The notes: a model not told the origin generated them from the letters alone. DNA of 64,000 bases from Streptomyces xanthophaeus (GCF_000725805.1 NZ_KL647132.1:496001-560000), one strand, 5' to 3'; numbered from the stretch's first letter, positions 1-9,134 are shown. Numbers and translations are program-made.

Positions 1-2385
1 GGCGTAGGAGGCCAGGGTGCGCACCAGCGGGCCCGAGCGGCCTTCGGGGCGCAGGTCGGCGTCGATGAGCAGCGGCGGGTCGGTGGTGGGCAGCTGGAGC
101 AGGCGCCGCATCTCGGCGATGACGGTCTGGGCGGCCTTGGCGGCCTCCTGTTCGTCGACGCCCTCGCGGGGCTCGTGGACGAACAGGACGTCGGCGTCGG
201 AGCCGTAGCCGAGCTCGTGTCCGCCGAAGCGGCCGACGCCGATCACGCAGAAGCGGGTGGGCAGGGTGTCGCCGAAGTGGCTCTGCACGGCGGCGCGCAG
301 GGCCCCGGCGATGGTGGCCGCGGTGAGGTCGGAGACGGCTCCGCCGACCCGGTCGACCAGGGCCCCGTGGTCCTCCTCGGCGGGCCTGTCCTCCGTGCCG
401 TAGGAGCCGATGATGTCGGCGGCGGTGGTGCGGAAGAGCTCGCGGCGGCGCACCCCGCGGGCGGCGGCGACGGCGGCTTCGGGGTTCTCCGCGCGCCCGA
501 CGGCGGCGAGGACCTCCTGCTCCAGGGCCTCGTGCGTACGCGGTTGCAGGCCTTCGGGGTCGCCGAGCAGGGCCACGGCCTCGGGGGCGCGCAGCAGCAG
601 GTCGGGGGCGAGGCGTCCGGCGGACAGCACCCGGGCGAGGTTCTCGGCGGCGGCTCCCTCGTCGCGCAGCAGGCGCAGGTACCAGGGGGTCTTGCCGAGG
701 GCGTCGGAGACCTTGCGGAAGTTGAGCAGACCGGCGTCCGGGTCGGCGGAGTCGGCGAACCAGCCGAGCATGACGGGCAGCAGGGTGCGCTGGATGGCGG
801 CCTTGCGGGTGACGCCGGAGGCGAGGGCCTCCAGGTGGCGCAGGGCCGCGGCCGGGTCGGCGTACCCGAGGGCCTCCAGGCGCTGGCCGGCGGCCCGGGT
901 CGAGAGCCGGGTCTCGCCGGGGGTGAGCTGGGCGACGGCGTCGAGGAGGGGCCGGTAGAACAGCTTCTCGTGCAGGCGGCGGACCACGGAGGCGTGCCGG
1001 CGCCAGGCCTTGTTGAGCTCGGCGACGGGTTCGGTGCGCAGGCCGAGGGAGCGGCCGAGGCGCCGCAGGTCGTTCTCGTCCTCGGGGACGAGGTGGGTGC
1101 GGCGCAGCCGGTAGAGCTGGATGCGGTGCTCCATGGCGCGCAGGAAGCGGTACGCGTCGTTCAGCTGGGCGGCGTCGGCACGGCCGACGTAGCCGCCCGC
1201 GGCGAGGGCGTGCAGGGCGTCGAGGGTGCTGCCGGAGTGCAGGGTGGCGTCGCTGCGGCCGTGCACGAGCTGGAGCAGCTGGACGGCGAACTCGACGTCG
1301 CGCAGGCCGCCGGGGCCGAGTTTGAGCTCGCGGTCGACCTGGGCGGCGGGGATGTTGTCGACGACGCGGCGGCGCATCTTCTGGACGTCGGCGACGAAGT
1401 TCTCGCGTTCGGCGGCCTGCCACACCAGGGGGCTTATGGCGTCGATGTACTCGGCGCCGAGCCCGGGGTCCCCGGCGACGGCGCGGGCCTTGAGGAGGGC
1501 CTGGAACTCCCAGGTCTTGGCCCAGCGCTGGTAGTAGGCGAGGTGGGAGGACAGGGTCCGCACGAGCGGACCGTTTCTGCCCTCGGGGCGCAGATTGGCG
1601 TCGACGGGCCAGATGGTGCCCTCGACCGTGGTCTCGGAGCAGATCCGCATCAGGTGGGAGGCCAGCCGGGTGGCGGCCTGGATGCCCTTGGCCTCGTCGT
1701 GCCCGTGGGCGGCCTCCCCGACGAAGATCACGTCCACGTCGGAGACGTAGTTCAGCTCGTTGCCGCCGCACTTGCCCATCGCGATGACGGCGAGGCGGCA
1801 GGCGGCCGCGTCCCCGGGGGCCGCGGCGGAGGCGATCCGCAGGGCTGCGCGCAGGGTGGCGGTGGCGAGGTCCGCGAGCTCGGCGGCGGTGTCGGCGACG
1901 TCTATGGTGCCGCAGACGTCCCGGGCGGCGATCGAGAGCAGGCAGCGGCGGTAGGCCACGCGCAGCGCGACGGGCTCGTGCGCGTCGGCCAGCCCGCGCT
2001 CGAACTCGCGCAGGCCCGGATGGAGGTCGGCGGCCTCGTACGTGACTAGGGCCTGCCAGTCGCGGGGGTGGCGGGCGAGGTGGTCGCCGAGCGCCTCGGA
2101 CGCGCCGAGGACGCCGAGGAGGCGGTCGCGCAGGGGCTTGGCGCTGACGAGGGTGTCGAGGAGCCCGGGCAGCTCGTCCGGCGGCTGCGCCTCGGCGAGC
2201 CGCACGAGCCCGAGCAGGGCGAGGTCCGGGTCGGCGGTCGCACCGAGGGCGTCGAGGAGCACCGGATCGGCCCGTACGGAGGCCAGCGCGTCGGCGTCGA
2301 GCAGCCGGGCGGCGGCGGACGGGTCGGTGAAACCGCTGCGCAGCAGACGGATGAAGGTGCTGCTCCTGCGTCCCGGGACTGTCAT
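1..2385 (-). CDS. glnE: bifunctional [glutamine synthetase] adenylyltransferase/deadenylase (3' end off window)
   Basis: Adds or removes AMP on the active-site-proximal tyrosine of glutamine synthetase in response to nitrogen status. The first 795 codons are visible; the C-terminus lies beyond the left edge, and full-length actinobacterial GlnE is about 1000 residues. Both nucleotidyltransferase cores are readable: NYVSDVDVIFV near residue 210 (N-terminal, normally the deadenylylating half) and GYGSDADVLFV near 727 (C-terminal, adenylylating half), each preceded by a G-G-x-E-L strand. The protein starts MTVPGRRSSTFIRLLRSGF; the ATG is preceded 9 bases upstream by AGGAGG. A long open frame exists on the opposite strand but is a GC-bias shadow. 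A glutamine synthetase-like gene lies about 4 kb upstream on the same strand, with other genes between. Confidence 0.95.
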   Translation of the reverse strand, partial: MTVPGRRSSTFIRLLRSGFTDPSAAARLLDADALASVRADPVLLDALGATADPDLALLGLVRLAEAQPPDELPGLLDTLVSAKPLRDRLLGVLGASEALGDHLARHPRDWQALVTYEAADLHPGLREFERGLADAHEPVALRVAYRRCLLSIAARDVCGTIDVADTAAELADLATATLRAALRIASAAAPGDAAACRLAVIAMGKCGGNELNYVSDVDVIFVGEAAHGHDEAKGIQAATRLASHLMRICSETTVEGTIWPVDANLRPEGRNGPLVRTLSSHLAYYQRWAKTWEFQALLKARAVAGDPGLGAEYIDAISPLVWQAAERENFVADVQKMRRRVVDNIPAAQVDRELKLGPGGLRDVEFAVQLLQLVHGRSDATLHSGSTLDALHALAAGGYVGRADAAQLNDAYRFLRAMEHRIQLYRLRRTHLVPEDENDLRRLGRSLGLRTEPVAELNKAWRRHASVVRRLHEKLFYRPLLDAVAQLTPGETRLSTRAAGQRLEALGYADPAAALRHLEALASGVTRKAAIQRTLLPVMLGWFADSADPDAGLLNFRKVSDALGKTPWYLRLLRDEGAAAENLARVLSAGRLAPDLLLRAPEAVALLGDPEGLQPRTHEALEQEVLAAVGRAENPEAAVAAARGVRRRELFRTTAADIIGSYGTEDRPAEEDHGALVDRVGGAVSDLTAATIAGALRAAVQSHFGDTLPTRFCVIGVGRFGGHELGYGSDADVLFVHEPREGVDEQEAAKAAQTVIAEMRRLLQLPTTDPPLLIDADLRPEGRSGPLVRTLASYA

Positions 2386-2688
2386 CCCGCCGCCTCCTGC
2401 GGTCGTCTCTGCCACTGCTACGGCCACGGCCACTGCCCTGGCCTGCCTGGGTCCGAGCCTAGGCGATGTCCTGCCGATCGGGCCGGGTCCGCGTCCGACG
2501 CACCGGGCGCCGGCTCCGCGGGCCGTCCGGGCGGGGGCGGCGCGCCTGCCGCACGGCGGCCGCGGCAGGCCGGCGCAACACCGGGGCCCGCCGACCCGGT
2601 TGCTTCAGGGAGCGGACGGGCGACGGCCATCTGCCGGCCACCTCGCGGGAACAGGATCTGCACGGAACACCCTCACGTCGACGAAGTC

Positions 2689-2850
2689 AGCGGACCGGCG
2701 AAGTCAGCGAACCGGCGGACCGCCGGACCGGCGAACTCAGCGGATCGCCGGACCCTGCGCATCACCGGACCCCGTGGATCGCCGGACCCCGTGGATCGCC
2801 GGACCCCGTGGATCGCCGGACCCTGTGAATCGCCGGACCCCGCGAACCAA
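2689..2850. repeat. imperfect 17-bp tandem repeat array between glnE and PIG-L gene
   Basis: Six in-register 17-bp units of the type GTGGATCGCCGGACCCC occupy 2740-2841; units at 2774 and 2791 are identical. More diverged copies of the same period (AGCGGACCGGCGAAGTC and relatives) extend left to 2689. The array lies in the 533-bp gap between divergent glnE and the deacetylase gene, so it separates two promoters. Open frames crossing it in several frames have no ribosome-binding site or recognisable product. The rest of the gap (2386-2688 and 2851-2918) shows no gene. Confidence 0.85.
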
Positions 2851-2918
2851 CTCCGCGGTACGGCGCTCTTCCTGACTGCGGGTCTCCTCCCCGTCCGGAA
2901 CGAACCAGGGCGTGACCG

Positions 2919-4994
2919 ATGGCCGTTACCCGACGCCGTTTCGCGGCGCTGCTCACCGCACTGACCGCCGGCACGACGGGCCTGCTCGCCGTCGCCTCCG
3001 GCCGCCGGAACTCGGCCGGGGCGGCGCAGGACGCCACGGCGGGGGCCGTCCTCCCGGCGAGCGCCACGGCCGGTTCGGTCGTCCAGGTCGTCGCCCATCC
3101 CGACGACGACCTGTTCTTCATGAACCCGGACCTCAGCCGGTCCCTCGCCGCCGGCATCCCGGTCACCACCGTCTACCTGACCTCCGGCGAGGCCGACGGC
3201 CGCAACGAGGCCCGCGGCGCCCGCCTCAAGGACCCCGAACAGCCCGCCGACCGCGCCCACTACGCCGAGGCCCGGCAGAACGGCATACGCGGCGCGTACG
3301 CCCAGATGGCGACCGGTGACCGGACCGGCGTGTGGCGGCGTACGGTCGTGCCCACCGCGGGCGGAGGCCAGGCCGAGCTGGATGTCCTCGTGGCGAAACC
3401 GCAGGTCAATCTGGTGTGGCTGCAACTGCGCGAGGCCCGCACCATCGCCGGGGACGCCCCCGACAGCCTCCACGGCCTGTGGGACGGGCGGATCGGCACG
3501 CTCGGCGCCCAGCTGGCCTCGGGAACCCCGGTGAAACGGCCGTACGCGTACACCAAGGACCAGGTGATACGGACGATAGCCGGGGTCCTGGAGCGGTACC
3601 GGCCCACGACGATACGGATGCAGGACCCGACACCGGGCCGGTACGAGCGGACCGGCAAGTGCACCGACCACCAGGACCACATGTACGGCGCCCGGTTCGT
3701 ACAGGCCGCGGCGGCCGCGTACGCCGAACGGGTCACGGACCGCCCGCACTTCTCGGTGCAGAACTACCTCGGCTACCACAACGGCGCCCTCCCCCACGCG
3801 CTGGACCCGCAGACCGTCGAGACGAAGACGGGCTACCTGCGCACCTACGCCTGGCAGGACCACCGCAACTACTGCGCAAGCCCCTCCGGCTGCGGCGACC
3901 GCAAGGTCGCGGGCAGTCCCACCGGGCGCAACTGGGCCCAGTCCCTGCGCTACACCCGCGCCGACAGCACGTCCTGGCTGACGGAGGGCGCCCCCGGCCG
4001 GCTGTGGGCCTTCGCCACCCTCGACGGCCGCACCGCGTACTGGACCCGGTCCCCGGGCGGCACCTGGACGGGCCCGGTCCTCCTGCCCGGCACGGGCATC
4101 GACCCGGGCGCGTGCGCGGTCCGCCTCCCCGACGGCCGCACCGGGGTCCTGGCCACCCGTACCGTCCTCGGGGAAGGCCCCGGGGCCGATGACGCCTACC
4201 GGCGCGAGGTCGTGTACGCCGTCCAGTCCGCCCCCGACGGCCCGTTCGGCCCCTGGCAGTCCCTCGGCACCCCCGAGGTCTCCGACGAGGCCGGCACCTC
4301 CTCGATCAGCTCCCCCTCGGCGGCCGTGGACGCCGAGGGCCGCCTCACCGTGCACCTGCGCGACTCCCGCCGCACCCTGCGCGCCAGCACCCAGCAGCCC
4401 GACGGGCAGTTCTCGGCCTGGCAGCACCTCGGCGGCGCGGACCTCCAAGGCGACCCGGTGGCCGTGACCGACACCGCCGGCCTGCGCCACGTGTACGCCA
4501 CCACCTCGAAGTCCGTCCTGGCCTGGATCCAGCCCGCCCCGGGCGCCCCCCTGAGCGGGCCCCGGCCGACGGGCCTGCCCGCCACGACGGTCCCGCTCTC
4601 GGCCGGCCCGGACGGGGCGGGCGTCCGCCTGTACTTCCGCCGCCCGGACTCGGGCGTGGTCCGCACCGCCCTGGTCACGGCGGGCCCGGCCGGGCCCCGG
4701 GTCTCCAGCGTCGCGGAGGCGGGCGGCCGGGCGGGCTACGGCGCGGTCGCCGCCGCGGGCCGCCTGGTCGCGGGCCGCGCCACCAGCGGCGCCGCGGGCA
4801 CGACGGACCTGGGCGGCCCGCCCGCCTGGTCGGAGTCCCAGCTGCTGTACGCGGGCGCCCCCGCGGCCGCCCTCGAAGCCACGGCCACCACCACGACGGC
4901 CCTCGGCCTCGACGCCCGCCTCCACACGACCACGGTCCGCACCGCCCCGGCCGCCACCGCAACCCACCCCGTCTGGCGCCCGGCGACCCCCTGA
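2919..4994 (+). CDS. exported PIG-L family deacetylase with C-terminal beta-propeller-like region
   Basis: Predicted zinc-dependent N-deacetylase of the PIG-L/LmbE superfamily acting outside the membrane. The N-terminus has a Tat-like signal (TRRRF followed by a hydrophobic Ala/Leu stretch, residues 4-26). The metal-binding motif AHPDDDLFF is near residue 59, and the second metal site is the DHQDHMYGAR segment near 249. From about residue 345 the sequence changes to repeated 45-55 residue segments with W/G-rich strands, resembling sialidase or lectin-type beta-propeller blades, possibly a sugar-binding module. At 691 residues it is more than twice the size of a bare PIG-L domain. The ATG at 2919 has only a weak Shine-Dalgarno. 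Substrate unknown; a cell-wall or polysaccharide amino sugar is a guess. Confidence 0.85.
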   Translation: MAVTRRRFAALLTALTAGTTGLLAVASGRRNSAGAAQDATAGAVLPASATAGSVVQVVAHPDDDLFFMNPDLSRSLAAGIPVTTVYLTSGEADGRNEARGARLKDPEQPADRAHYAEARQNGIRGAYAQMATGDRTGVWRRTVVPTAGGGQAELDVLVAKPQVNLVWLQLREARTIAGDAPDSLHGLWDGRIGTLGAQLASGTPVKRPYAYTKDQVIRTIAGVLERYRPTTIRMQDPTPGRYERTGKCTDHQDHMYGARFVQAAAAAYAERVTDRPHFSVQNYLGYHNGALPHALDPQTVETKTGYLRTYAWQDHRNYCASPSGCGDRKVAGSPTGRNWAQSLRYTRADSTSWLTEGAPGRLWAFATLDGRTAYWTRSPGGTWTGPVLLPGTGIDPGACAVRLPDGRTGVLATRTVLGEGPGADDAYRREVVYAVQSAPDGPFGPWQSLGTPEVSDEAGTSSISSPSAAVDAEGRLTVHLRDSRRTLRASTQQPDGQFSAWQHLGGADLQGDPVAVTDTAGLRHVYATTSKSVLAWIQPAPGAPLSGPRPTGLPATTVPLSAGPDGAGVRLYFRRPDSGVVRTALVTAGPAGPRVSSVAEAGGRAGYGAVAAAGRLVAGRATSGAAGTTDLGGPPAWSESQLLYAGAPAAALEATATTTTALGLDARLHTTTVRTAPAATATHPVWRPATP

Positions 4995-5016
4995 GCCGCT
5001 CCGCCGCACCCCGGCC

Positions 5017-5691
5017 TCAGCCGGAGAGGCCGTCCGTCAGCAGCTCCAGTACCTGGGCCGCCGTCCACCGGCCGGCCGCGCCCGGGCAGCCGGACAGGTA
5101 CCCGGCGATGTCCCCCTCGGCCCACGGCCCCGCCTCCAGGAGGCCGCCGGCCAGGTAGCGCAGGTAGGCGGCGGAGGGCGGGCGGAGTTCGACCTCGTGC
5201 AGGGTCCACGGCGCGGTGAACGTCAGGACCGGGATGCCCTCGATCTCCCCCGGGCAGATCAGGGTCTCGTAGCGCCCCGGGCCGACCGCATCGCGGCCCT
5301 CGCGCAGCGCCCCGGCCAGGTCCAGGTCCGCGCCCGGCACCCCGTACATCTCCTGCGCCGCGATGTCGGACAGCTGACCCACGGTCACCAGATGCGCCCG
5401 CCCCCGCATCCGGCCGGGCGCGGTCGGATCGTAGAAGCCCCTGCCGCCCGTCCACACCGCGGACTCCGTGGCGAAGTACAGGGCGCCGTCGAGCTCGACG
5501 GCGATCGACCGCTCCGGCGCCCGCCGGTCCCGGCAGCCCGGGTAGGTCCGCGTCGTCCCGCGGGGCGTCCCGCCGGCGATGTAGGCGGCCAGCCGGTCCA
5601 GGTGCATGTTGGACCCGTACGAGGCGTACCAGACCCGCTCGGGCACCGGCAGCCCGCCGGGCCCGGCACGTACCGCGGTGTGGACGCTCAT
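5017..5691 (-). CDS. gamma-glutamylcyclotransferase-fold protein
   Basis: About 224 residues. The diagnostic WYASYGSNM motif near residue 21 is the substrate-binding loop of the GGCT/BtrG-like fold, followed by a dinucleotide-like GRAHL strand and further beta strands typical of the family. Such proteins cleave gamma-glutamyl amides with release of 5-oxoproline, or have related acyl-transfer chemistry; the substrate cannot be told from sequence. The start MSVHTAVRAGP is chosen because GAGGAGG sits just upstream; the frame extends 21 codons further without a better site. A gamma-glutamyl ligase (glnA2-like) lies two genes away on the same strand, so a shared gamma-glutamyl theme is possible but unproven. 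Confidence 0.75.
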   Translation of the reverse strand: MSVHTAVRAGPGGLPVPERVWYASYGSNMHLDRLAAYIAGGTPRGTTRTYPGCRDRRAPERSIAVELDGALYFATESAVWTGGRGFYDPTAPGRMRGRAHLVTVGQLSDIAAQEMYGVPGADLDLAGALREGRDAVGPGRYETLICPGEIEGIPVLTFTAPWTLHEVELRPPSAAYLRYLAGGLLEAGPWAEGDIAGYLSGCPGAAGRWTAAQVLELLTDGLSG

Positions 5692-5781
5692 GCCCTCGGC
5701 CTCCTCGCCGCCACGACGCCATGGCTCCGGGCCATCTTCCCAGCGAGGGGGCACCCTTCGACGGTTGTCCTGCGGCGCGGC

Positions 5782-6276
5782 TCAGTGACCGTCCCCGTCG
5801 AACGCCCGCACGGCGTCGTCGCCCTGGGTCCAGCTGAGCCCGAGCTGCTGGCGCGTCAGGAGCCAGCCGGCGGCGCCCCTGGTGAACTCCCACGCGTAGG
5901 TGCCGCCCATGGCGTACGGGGCGGAGGTCCGGCCGGGGCGGGTGACGGCGACGAACCACATGTAGCCGACGCCGGTCGCCCGGTCGCCCTCCACGGTGAA
6001 GTGGGTGTTCAGGATGTGGTGCTGCATGCCCGGGTACGGGGACTCGGCCTCCTCCACCTTCCTGCGGATGGCCTCCTTGCCGCGGATGCTCCCCCAGGGA
6101 GCGAACTCCAGCACGGCGTCCTCGGCCCAGCATTCGGTCCAGGTCCGCCAGTCCTTACGGTCCAGCGCCCTCCAGCCGTGCACGAGGAGGGCGCGCAGGG
6201 CGTCCTGGTCCTCCAGGTCCCGCAGCCGTCGCAGCAGGTCGTCGTGGATCGCCGCGTCCTCGATGGTCCGTGTCAT
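5782..6276 (-). CDS. NTF2-like / SnoaL-fold nuclear transport factor 2 family protein
   Basis: About 164 residues with the cone-shaped NTF2/SnoaL pattern: an N-terminal helix (ALRALLVHGWRALDRKDW), then W-x-x-C/D-A-V-x-E-F, the conserved H-x-x-x-N-T-H-F strand and a C-terminal beta strand with W. These proteins bind small hydrophobic ligands or act as cyclases or dehydratases; many are of unknown role. The start MTRTIEDAAIHDD follows AGGGAG at proper spacing. It is the distal gene before the GGCT protein and is separated from the glnA2-like gene by about 200 bases, so co-transcription is possible. Confidence 0.75.
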   Translation of the reverse strand: MTRTIEDAAIHDDLLRRLRDLEDQDALRALLVHGWRALDRKDWRTWTECWAEDAVLEFAPWGSIRGKEAIRRKVEEAESPYPGMQHHILNTHFTVEGDRATGVGYMWFVAVTRPGRTSAPYAMGGTYAWEFTRGAAGWLLTRQQLGLSWTQGDDAVRAFDGDGH

Positions 6277-6481
6277 GCCTGTCTCCCTACGGGTGGATCG
6301 CCGGTGGCCACGGCGAACTCTTCCCGGCGCCCCCACCCCGAACCAGGCCGCACCCCACCCGGGCACAACACACCCAGGCGGCCCTCGGACGGCCCAGGTC
6401 CGGTGAAACGACTCCGGGCCGGTGGTCGGTGACCACCGGCCCGGAGTGCCGTGCGCGCCCCGCAGGGGCTGTGACCTGGGG

Positions 6482-7843
6482 TTACAGCACCGGGAGGTTC
6501 TTGCGGAGTTCGAAGGCCGTGACCTCCGAGCGGTACTCCTCCCACTCCTGCTTCTTGTTGCGCAGGAAGAAGTCGAAGACGTGCTCGCCGAGGGTTTCGG
6601 CGACCAGTTCGCTGCGCTCCATCAGGGCGATGGCCTCGCCCAGGTTCTGCGGGAGGGGTTCGATGCCCATCGCGCGGCGTTCGGCGTCCGAGAGGGCCCA
6701 GACGTCGTCGTCGGCGCCCGCCGGGAGTTCGTAGCCCTCCTCGATGCCCTTGAGGCCCGCCGCCAGCAGGACCGCGTACGTCAGGTACGGGTTGGCGCCC
6801 GAGTCGATCGAGCGGACCTCGACGCGGGAGGAGCCCGTCTTGCCCGGCTTGTACATCGGGACGCGGATCAGGGCCGAGCGGTTGTTGTGGCCCCAGCAGA
6901 TGTACGAGGGGGCCTCGCCGCCCGAGCCCGCGGTGCGCGAGGAGCCGCCCCAGATGCGCTTGTAGGAGTTGACCCACTGGTTGGTCACGGCCGCGGTCTC
7001 CGCCGCGTGCTTGAGCAGGCCCGCGATGAAGGAGCGGCCGACCTTCGAAAGCTGGTACTCGGCGCCCGACTCGTAGAAGGCGTTGCGGTCGCCCTCGAAG
7101 AGGGACAGGTGGGTGTGCATGCCCGAACCCGGATACTCCGAGAAGGGCTTCGGCATGAAGGTGGCCTGCACGCCCTGTTCGAGGGCGACCTGCTTCATGA
7201 CGAGGCGGAAGGTCATGATGTTGTCGGCCGTGGAGAGCGCGTCGGCGTAGCGGAGGTCGATCTCCTGCTGGCCGGGGGCGCCCTCGTGGTGGCTGAACTC
7301 CACCGAGATGCCCATGGATTCGAGCATGGTGATCGCCTGGCGGCGGAAGTCCATGCCCACGTTCTGCGGGGTGTGGTCGAAGTAGCCGGAGTTGTCGGCC
7401 GGGACCGGACGGGTACCGTCCAGCGGCTTGTCCTTCAGCAGGAAGAACTCGATCTCCGGGTGGGTGTAGAAGGTGAAGCCCAGGTCGGAGGTCTTGGCCA
7501 GGATGCGCTTGAGGACGTAGCGGGGGTCCGCGAAGGACGGGGAGCCGTCCGGCATCAGGATGTCGCAGAACATCCGGGCGGTCCCGGGAGCCTCGGCGCG
7601 CCACGGCAGTATCTGGAACGTGCTCGGGTCCGGCTTGGCGATCATGTCGGACTCGTAGACCCGCGCGAAGCCCTCGATCGCGGAGCCGTCGAAGCCGATC
7701 CCCTCGTCGAAGGCCTGCTCCAGCTCCGCGGGGGCGACCGCGACGGACTTGAGGAAGCCCAGTACGTCGGTGAACCACAGGCGCACGAAGCGGATGTCGC
7801 GCTCCTCAAGCGTCCGGAGGACGAATTCCTGCTGCTTGTCCAT
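6482..7843 (-). CDS. glnA2: glutamine synthetase-family gamma-glutamyl ligase (GlnA2 type)
   Basis: 453 residues of the GS fold: N-terminal beta-grasp (RFVRLWFTDVLGFLKSV), the metal/ATP signature around IEFFLLKD, the H-x-H-x-S-L active-site strand (GMHTHLSLF) and NRSALIRVP. GS family members ligate glutamate's gamma-carboxyl to an amine. This subtype, beside glnE and nadE, corresponds by my recollection to S. coelicolor GlnA2 (SCO2241), reported as a gamma-glutamylpolyamine synthetase rather than the nitrogen-assimilating GlnA. A tyrosine at residue 371 in GYELPAG falls where classical GSI carries the adenylylated Tyr (NLYDLPPEE). The start MDKQQEFVL follows GAGGATGAAGG. ATP and metal residues look intact; substrate assignment rests on family knowledge. 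Confidence 0.85.
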   Translation of the reverse strand: MDKQQEFVLRTLEERDIRFVRLWFTDVLGFLKSVAVAPAELEQAFDEGIGFDGSAIEGFARVYESDMIAKPDPSTFQILPWRAEAPGTARMFCDILMPDGSPSFADPRYVLKRILAKTSDLGFTFYTHPEIEFFLLKDKPLDGTRPVPADNSGYFDHTPQNVGMDFRRQAITMLESMGISVEFSHHEGAPGQQEIDLRYADALSTADNIMTFRLVMKQVALEQGVQATFMPKPFSEYPGSGMHTHLSLFEGDRNAFYESGAEYQLSKVGRSFIAGLLKHAAETAAVTNQWVNSYKRIWGGSSRTAGSGGEAPSYICWGHNNRSALIRVPMYKPGKTGSSRVEVRSIDSGANPYLTYAVLLAAGLKGIEEGYELPAGADDDVWALSDAERRAMGIEPLPQNLGEAIALMERSELVAETLGEHVFDFFLRNKKQEWEEYRSEVTAFELRKNLPVL

Positions 7844-7976
7844 GCCTTCATCCTCGCAGTTCAGACGGCCTGTGCACCACCACCGCGAGGGCTTGGGCAC
7901 AGTCGGGCCGACCCAGTATCGCCAGCGGTGGTTTCCGCCACATTACGCACCCGCCAAAGGTCGCGGCACCCCCGCA

Positions 7977-8007
7977 CTGACCTCGGGCCCGTCATGAGCA
8001 TTACCAT
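7977..8007 (+). promoter_or_regulatory. candidate promoter for leaderless transcript
   Basis: CTGACC (7977-7982) and TACCAT (8002-8007) are separated by 19 bases, and the ATG of the next gene lies 8 bases after the -10-like hexamer. No Shine-Dalgarno precedes that ATG, which fits a leaderless mRNA. Spacing is slightly long, so this is tentative. Confidence 0.4.
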
Positions 8008-8015
8008 CTGCGCCC

Positions 8016-8390
8016 ATGGGGGGCTGGGAGCACACGCAGGGCGGGCGCCGAGGGCGTCCCGCGGCGCGCCGCGCCGTCCTCCTGATGGCCTTCGGGGTGC
8101 TGGCCGGCGCACTGTTCCTCTGCGCCCGGCCGGGCGGGTCGCACGCCGCCGCCACGGCGGCCCCGGGGCACGACGCGCACGTCGTCTGCCTGGCCCCGTA
8201 CGAGCTGCCCGGCTGCTCGGGCCTCTCGCACGTCACCCCGGGCGTGCTGCCCGTCCCGCCGCCCGCCGTGGACTTCGTCCGGACGGGGCCGGTGCCGGAC
8301 GCGCGCCCTTCGCGCACCACGCGTCCCCGGCCCGCCGGGACCCTGGCGCGCGCTCCCGATCTCCATGCCCTCCAAGTGCTGCGGACCTGA
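8016..8390 (+). CDS. small secreted or membrane-anchored protein, unknown function
   Basis: 124 residues with an Arg-rich N-terminus and one hydrophobic segment (AVLLMAFGVLAGALFLCA, residues 20-37) ending near a likely signal cleavage region, then a Pro-rich tail with HDAH and three further Cys/His-containing positions. Third-codon-position GC is very high throughout, supporting real coding. It heads a three-gene run with the DUF3105 and DUF305 proteins, both extracytoplasmic. No family is recognised; a metal-related role for the trio is only a guess from the His/Cys content and the DUF305 partner. Confidence 0.65.
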   Translation: MGGWEHTQGGRRGRPAARRAVLLMAFGVLAGALFLCARPGGSHAAATAAPGHDAHVVCLAPYELPGCSGLSHVTPGVLPVPPPAVDFVRTGPVPDARPSRTTRPRPAGTLARAPDLHALQVLRT

Positions 8391-8459
8391 CGGGTCCGGC
8401 GCCGCACCGCGCACCACCGGATCACCTTCCACCCCCCTCAGCAGAAGGAACCACGGCAC

Positions 8460-9134
8460 ATGGCGAGCAGGACCGGCAAGAGCAACCGGAACGACCAGAA
8501 CGACCCGCACTCCCGTCAGGCGCGGATAGCCGAGATGCGCCGGGCCGACAAGGCGCGCGACCGGCGCAACAAGGCCATCGCGATCACCACCTCGGCGCTC
8601 ATCGTCGCCGCCCTCGTCGGTTTCGGCGCGTGGGTGATGATCGACCAGCAGGAGAAGAAGGACGCCGAGGCCGCGGCCCGCAAGGCCCCCGTCAACGGCG
8701 AGCAGAGCTGGGACGCCAAGACGCTGGGCCGCAACCACGTCGAGACGCCGGTGAAGTACGAGATGAACCCGCCGGTGGGCGGCGACCACCACCCGCGCTG
8801 GATGAACTGCAACGGCGACGTGTACGCCAACCCGCTGCCCGAGGTGAACGCCGTCCACTCGCTGGAGCACGGCGCGGTGTGGGTGACGTACAGCGAGAAG
8901 GCCGCCAAGGGCGACGTGGACAAGCTCGCCGAGACGGTCCGCAAGACCCCTTACACGCTGATGAGCCCGGTCAAGGAGCAGGCCGGGGCGATCATGCTCA
9001 GCGCCTGGGGCAAGCAGCTGACGGTGGAGGACGCGGCCGACCCGCGGGTGGCGCAGTTCTTCACCAAGTACGTGCAGGGCGCACAGACCCCCGAGCCCGG
9101 CGCGGCCTGCACGAACGGGCTGGCCGACAAGTGA
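8460..9134 (+). CDS. DUF3105 membrane-anchored protein
   Basis: 224 residues. A charged cytoplasmic N-terminus (RRADKARDRRNK) leads into one transmembrane helix at about residues 40-60, then an extracytoplasmic DUF3105 domain with the conserved P-P-V-G-G-D-H-H segment, W-x-N-C-G-D-V-Y-like strand and the HSLEHGAVWVTY motif. Histidines and a cysteine in these motifs hint at metal binding; no enzymatic function is established. A good AGAAGGAA site precedes the ATG. Its stop overlaps the GTG of the DUF305 gene (GTGA), so the two are translationally coupled. Confidence 0.85.
   Translation: MASRTGKSNRNDQNDPHSRQARIAEMRRADKARDRRNKAIAITTSALIVAALVGFGAWVMIDQQEKKDAEAAARKAPVNGEQSWDAKTLGRNHVETPVKYEMNPPVGGDHHPRWMNCNGDVYANPLPEVNAVHSLEHGAVWVTYSEKAAKGDVDKLAETVRKTPYTLMSPVKEQAGAIMLSAWGKQLTVEDAADPRVAQFFTKYVQGAQTPEPGAACTNGLADK

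Noticed and set aside
175..2049. 624-codon open frame on the + strand opposite glnE
   Set aside because: It is Gly/Val/Ala-rich without domains, while the minus strand reads as GlnE with both nucleotidyltransferase motifs. It is a shadow caused by GC bias.
2689..2850. possible CRISPR array
   Set aside because: Units are contiguous with no spacers. The same holds for 9783-9926.
2042..2964. overlapping + strand frames across the 17-bp array
   Set aside because: Repeat-driven, Arg/Pro-rich, no Shine-Dalgarno, and they overlap glnE and the PIG-L gene.
7991..8015. possible zinc or copper repressor box before the 8016 gene
   Set aside because: ATGAGCATTACCAT has some A/T dyad character but does not match a Zur or CsoR site well enough.
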